A DNA stretch of 64,000 nt from Phoenix dactylifera (lineage: Eukaryota > Streptophyta > Magnoliopsida > Arecales > Arecaceae). The stretch spans positions 13,836,129 to 13,900,128 of the forward strand of contig NC_052397.1 in NCBI RefSeq assembly GCF_009389715.1, read 5' to 3'. A program made the position numbers and the translations under genes. This document shows, one piece after another, positions 61,957-64,000 of this stretch; the stretch's first letter is position 1; each line of letters starts with the position of its first letter. The notes below the pieces were generated by a model that was not told the origin of the DNA, did not search any database, and was given only the letters and a program-made list of their open reading frames with translations.

Positions 61957-64000
61957 TATAGTGAAACTCAAAAAATTATGAAAAGAATTTTATCTCAAAA
62001 AAAAATAATGAAAAGAACAGGACAAAAAATTAGATGATAGGAAGTCAATGGGAAATGATAAGGGTTATTCAAAAGCGACAACAATTCAATTACGCAACTT
62101 CACTAAATATGTTGTATTATATTCAAAATCCAAATGATCATGCAAACCTTGGCAGCTGGGATTTAGCCTTTTTTTTTTTTTTAGAACACACAAGAAATAT
62201 GAATCCAAAATAAAAAGGATAAAATGAAAAGATTTTCTTTTTTTTCCCAAAGAGATTCCAAGTTCATAATTCATTATTCACAAGAGAACCTGATTTGCCA
62301 AGAGTACAATAAAAGAATTCATCTTAAGTTAGTAACAAAAAAGTACTTTGATAACTGATGACCATCTCCTTAATATATTTTTTTAATTTTGCTGAACTAA
62401 TAAATATTGATTCATGATCATGTTTATACACATTCAACTTTATCAAATGATTCGTATAGTTGATTTTCAAATGGGTGAAAAAGTGAAATATTTTAGGATC
62501 TCTTCTCAATCTTTCCCATGATCCATTCTAACTAAACAACTGAATTATCTCTTCCTGGTTTTGTGAAGTTATCCCACTCAAATATTTATAGGCCCAATGA
62601 CCAATCAGTAAACAATTGTACAAGTAGAATTCTAGTTGGACTACTGACTCTCTGTCTTAAAATATTTCTAGAATCCCATCCAAGATACATTCCTACCAAT
62701 TCATAAGATGACATATGGACAAGGCAGTGCTGCTGTAGGTTAATGAAGAACAAAAGAAGATACCCCAAAAGCTAAAAGGCCAAGGAAAAAAGGAAAGGGG
62801 GCATGGTTCTTCAACAATACAAAAGATGAAGATGTATGACATTCTTCATGGTTTTCATTGCGTCTATATACCCTTGTATCTAACATGGGCTTTTCTTGAA
62901 ATAATGTGAGAGGCTAGATGGATGGTTATGATTATTTTACGTAACAGTCCTTTATTTAATTTGTAGTTGAATTAAGTGTTTTCTGAAAGTTGGTCCAAGA
63001 TGCATGCATCTTCTTTCTCCAAAGATGGTAACCCTTATTTTTGACTAGAGGACCCAAACCTATTTTATATCAAATTCTCTAATCAAATACATAAACCTAT
63101 TCTAATTATTCTGGGCATTCTCACGGTTTGTAGTGAGATATCGGTACACCAAAAAAAAAAAAAACATAAAAGAACTAGCACAATAGGGCAAAAAACAACC
63201 AAGGGTCAAGAAGAAGATATAGATGCATCAGAAAATATGCTGGAATACTAAAGTACCACATGAATGACTTCCATAGTGCTATAATAGCCAAGTATGATCA
63301 TGTGGTGGCACTTGATTCATAGATGCTCGAGGAACTTGATTTTTTTGTAGTGTTAAGACGCATTCAAAAATTCATGAAAAATTACATCGAAAAAAATTCA
63401 GGATGAAATTGTTCCATCACGCCTATGGTTGAACGGTCTTTGAATCATATAAATAGGTTAGACAAGAAGCTACGGTTATTTTTTTCTTATTTCTTTATTT
63501 TAGAAATATTTGTTAGGAAGTTAGAATTGTTATTGAAGTAAGAAAACATTTTCTTTGTTAGGCTCATTATCTTCTTGATATTGATTTTCTCTTACAAGAA
63601 ATATAAAAACCTAAGAATTCTCCACTAATTATAAAAATACCCTATATGTACTTCCTTTTTTGCTTCGTAGTGATTAGAATTAATGTTTCTAAAGTTCGCT
63701 CTTCTTTTCCTTGTGTGATTCTGAACAACCCAAAACAAAACCAATATGGTGTTGATAAAGAAGTGGGAAGCCCGGTTGATGATTAGTGCAACTCTGGTCA
63801 AATCAAGAGATTCGGTTAGTGAAACTTATTAGTTATTCTAGCTGAGTTTTTTTTTCTCTCTTGCAGACTAATTCCAGTTTAGCTCTAGCTTCTTCATTTT
63901 CTTACTTTGACTTAGTTTTCTTGTTGTTTTTTTCTTATTTTTTTGTTTCATAATTAACACTAATTTTTTAAAAGAATGTTTTATTTTTTCAGGATTAGAG
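61957..64000. other. AT-rich intergenic DNA
   Basis: Continues the DNA interrupted by the retrotransposon. Poly-A and poly-T runs but no gene, tRNA or transposon end recognised. Confidence 0.5.

Overview
This is nuclear DNA of a flowering plant. The genes have canonical GT-AG introns, there are plant-specific families (FRIGIDA-like, GASA/snakin, plant NRAMP), plant LINEs, an Au-type SINE and a Tat-lineage Ty3/gypsy element. A GC-rich first exon in the NRAMP gene within AT-rich surroundings, and the general gene character, suit a non-grass monocot such as a palm; the species is an inference and is not proven by the sequence.

Layout. 1.8-9.2 kb (+): 3' part of a leucine-rich-repeat/WD40 gene with a WDxR (DWD-type) motif, six exons visible. 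10.5-13.0 kb: GA microsatellite, a small orphan membrane ORF, a dispersed repeat and an isolated snRNA-type USE element. 13.04-16.16 kb (-): 5'-truncated LINE with poly(A) tail and target-site duplication whose reverse transcriptase has lost its catalytic YADD box. 17.1-17.6 kb (+): a complete snakin/GASA peptide gene with TATA box and poly(A) signal. 18-22 kb: AT-rich repeats and a LINE relic. 23.2-28.2 kb (-): FRIGIDA-like 3 gene with a 5'-UTR intron that holds an Au SINE and a 75-bp duplication. 28.4-29.8 kb (+): two LINE relics lying against the FRIGIDA-like promoter. 33.3-40.7 kb (-): RBBP5-like (RBL) gene, COMPASS H3K4 methyltransferase subunit, with a 5.3-kb intron. 42.9-47.5 kb (-): NRAMP metal transporter, four exons. 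49.2-62.0 kb: a 12.7-kb, nearly intact Tat-lineage LTR retrotransposon. 62-64 kb: AT-rich, nothing recognised.

The most interesting object is the retrotransposon. On the minus strand it carries one gag-protease-RT-RNaseH-second RNaseH-integrase frame. Between pol and the 3' LTR it carries a convergent gene on the opposite strand, with its own TATA box, three exons and two canonical introns. That gene encodes a protein with a domain like the plant 'putative gypsy-type transposon' family followed by a long coiled coil. All visible breaks (three TAG codons and two changed protease residues) look like G:C to A:T transitions, which suggests mutational decay of a young, methylated copy. Additional antisense ORFs are known in Tat elements, so the class is not new, but the intron-containing, promoter-bearing form deserves checking.

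The host genes are unrelated housekeeping or regulatory genes (chromatin, flowering-type regulator, metal transport, defence peptide, possible CUL4-DDB1 receptor) and form no operon-like unit.
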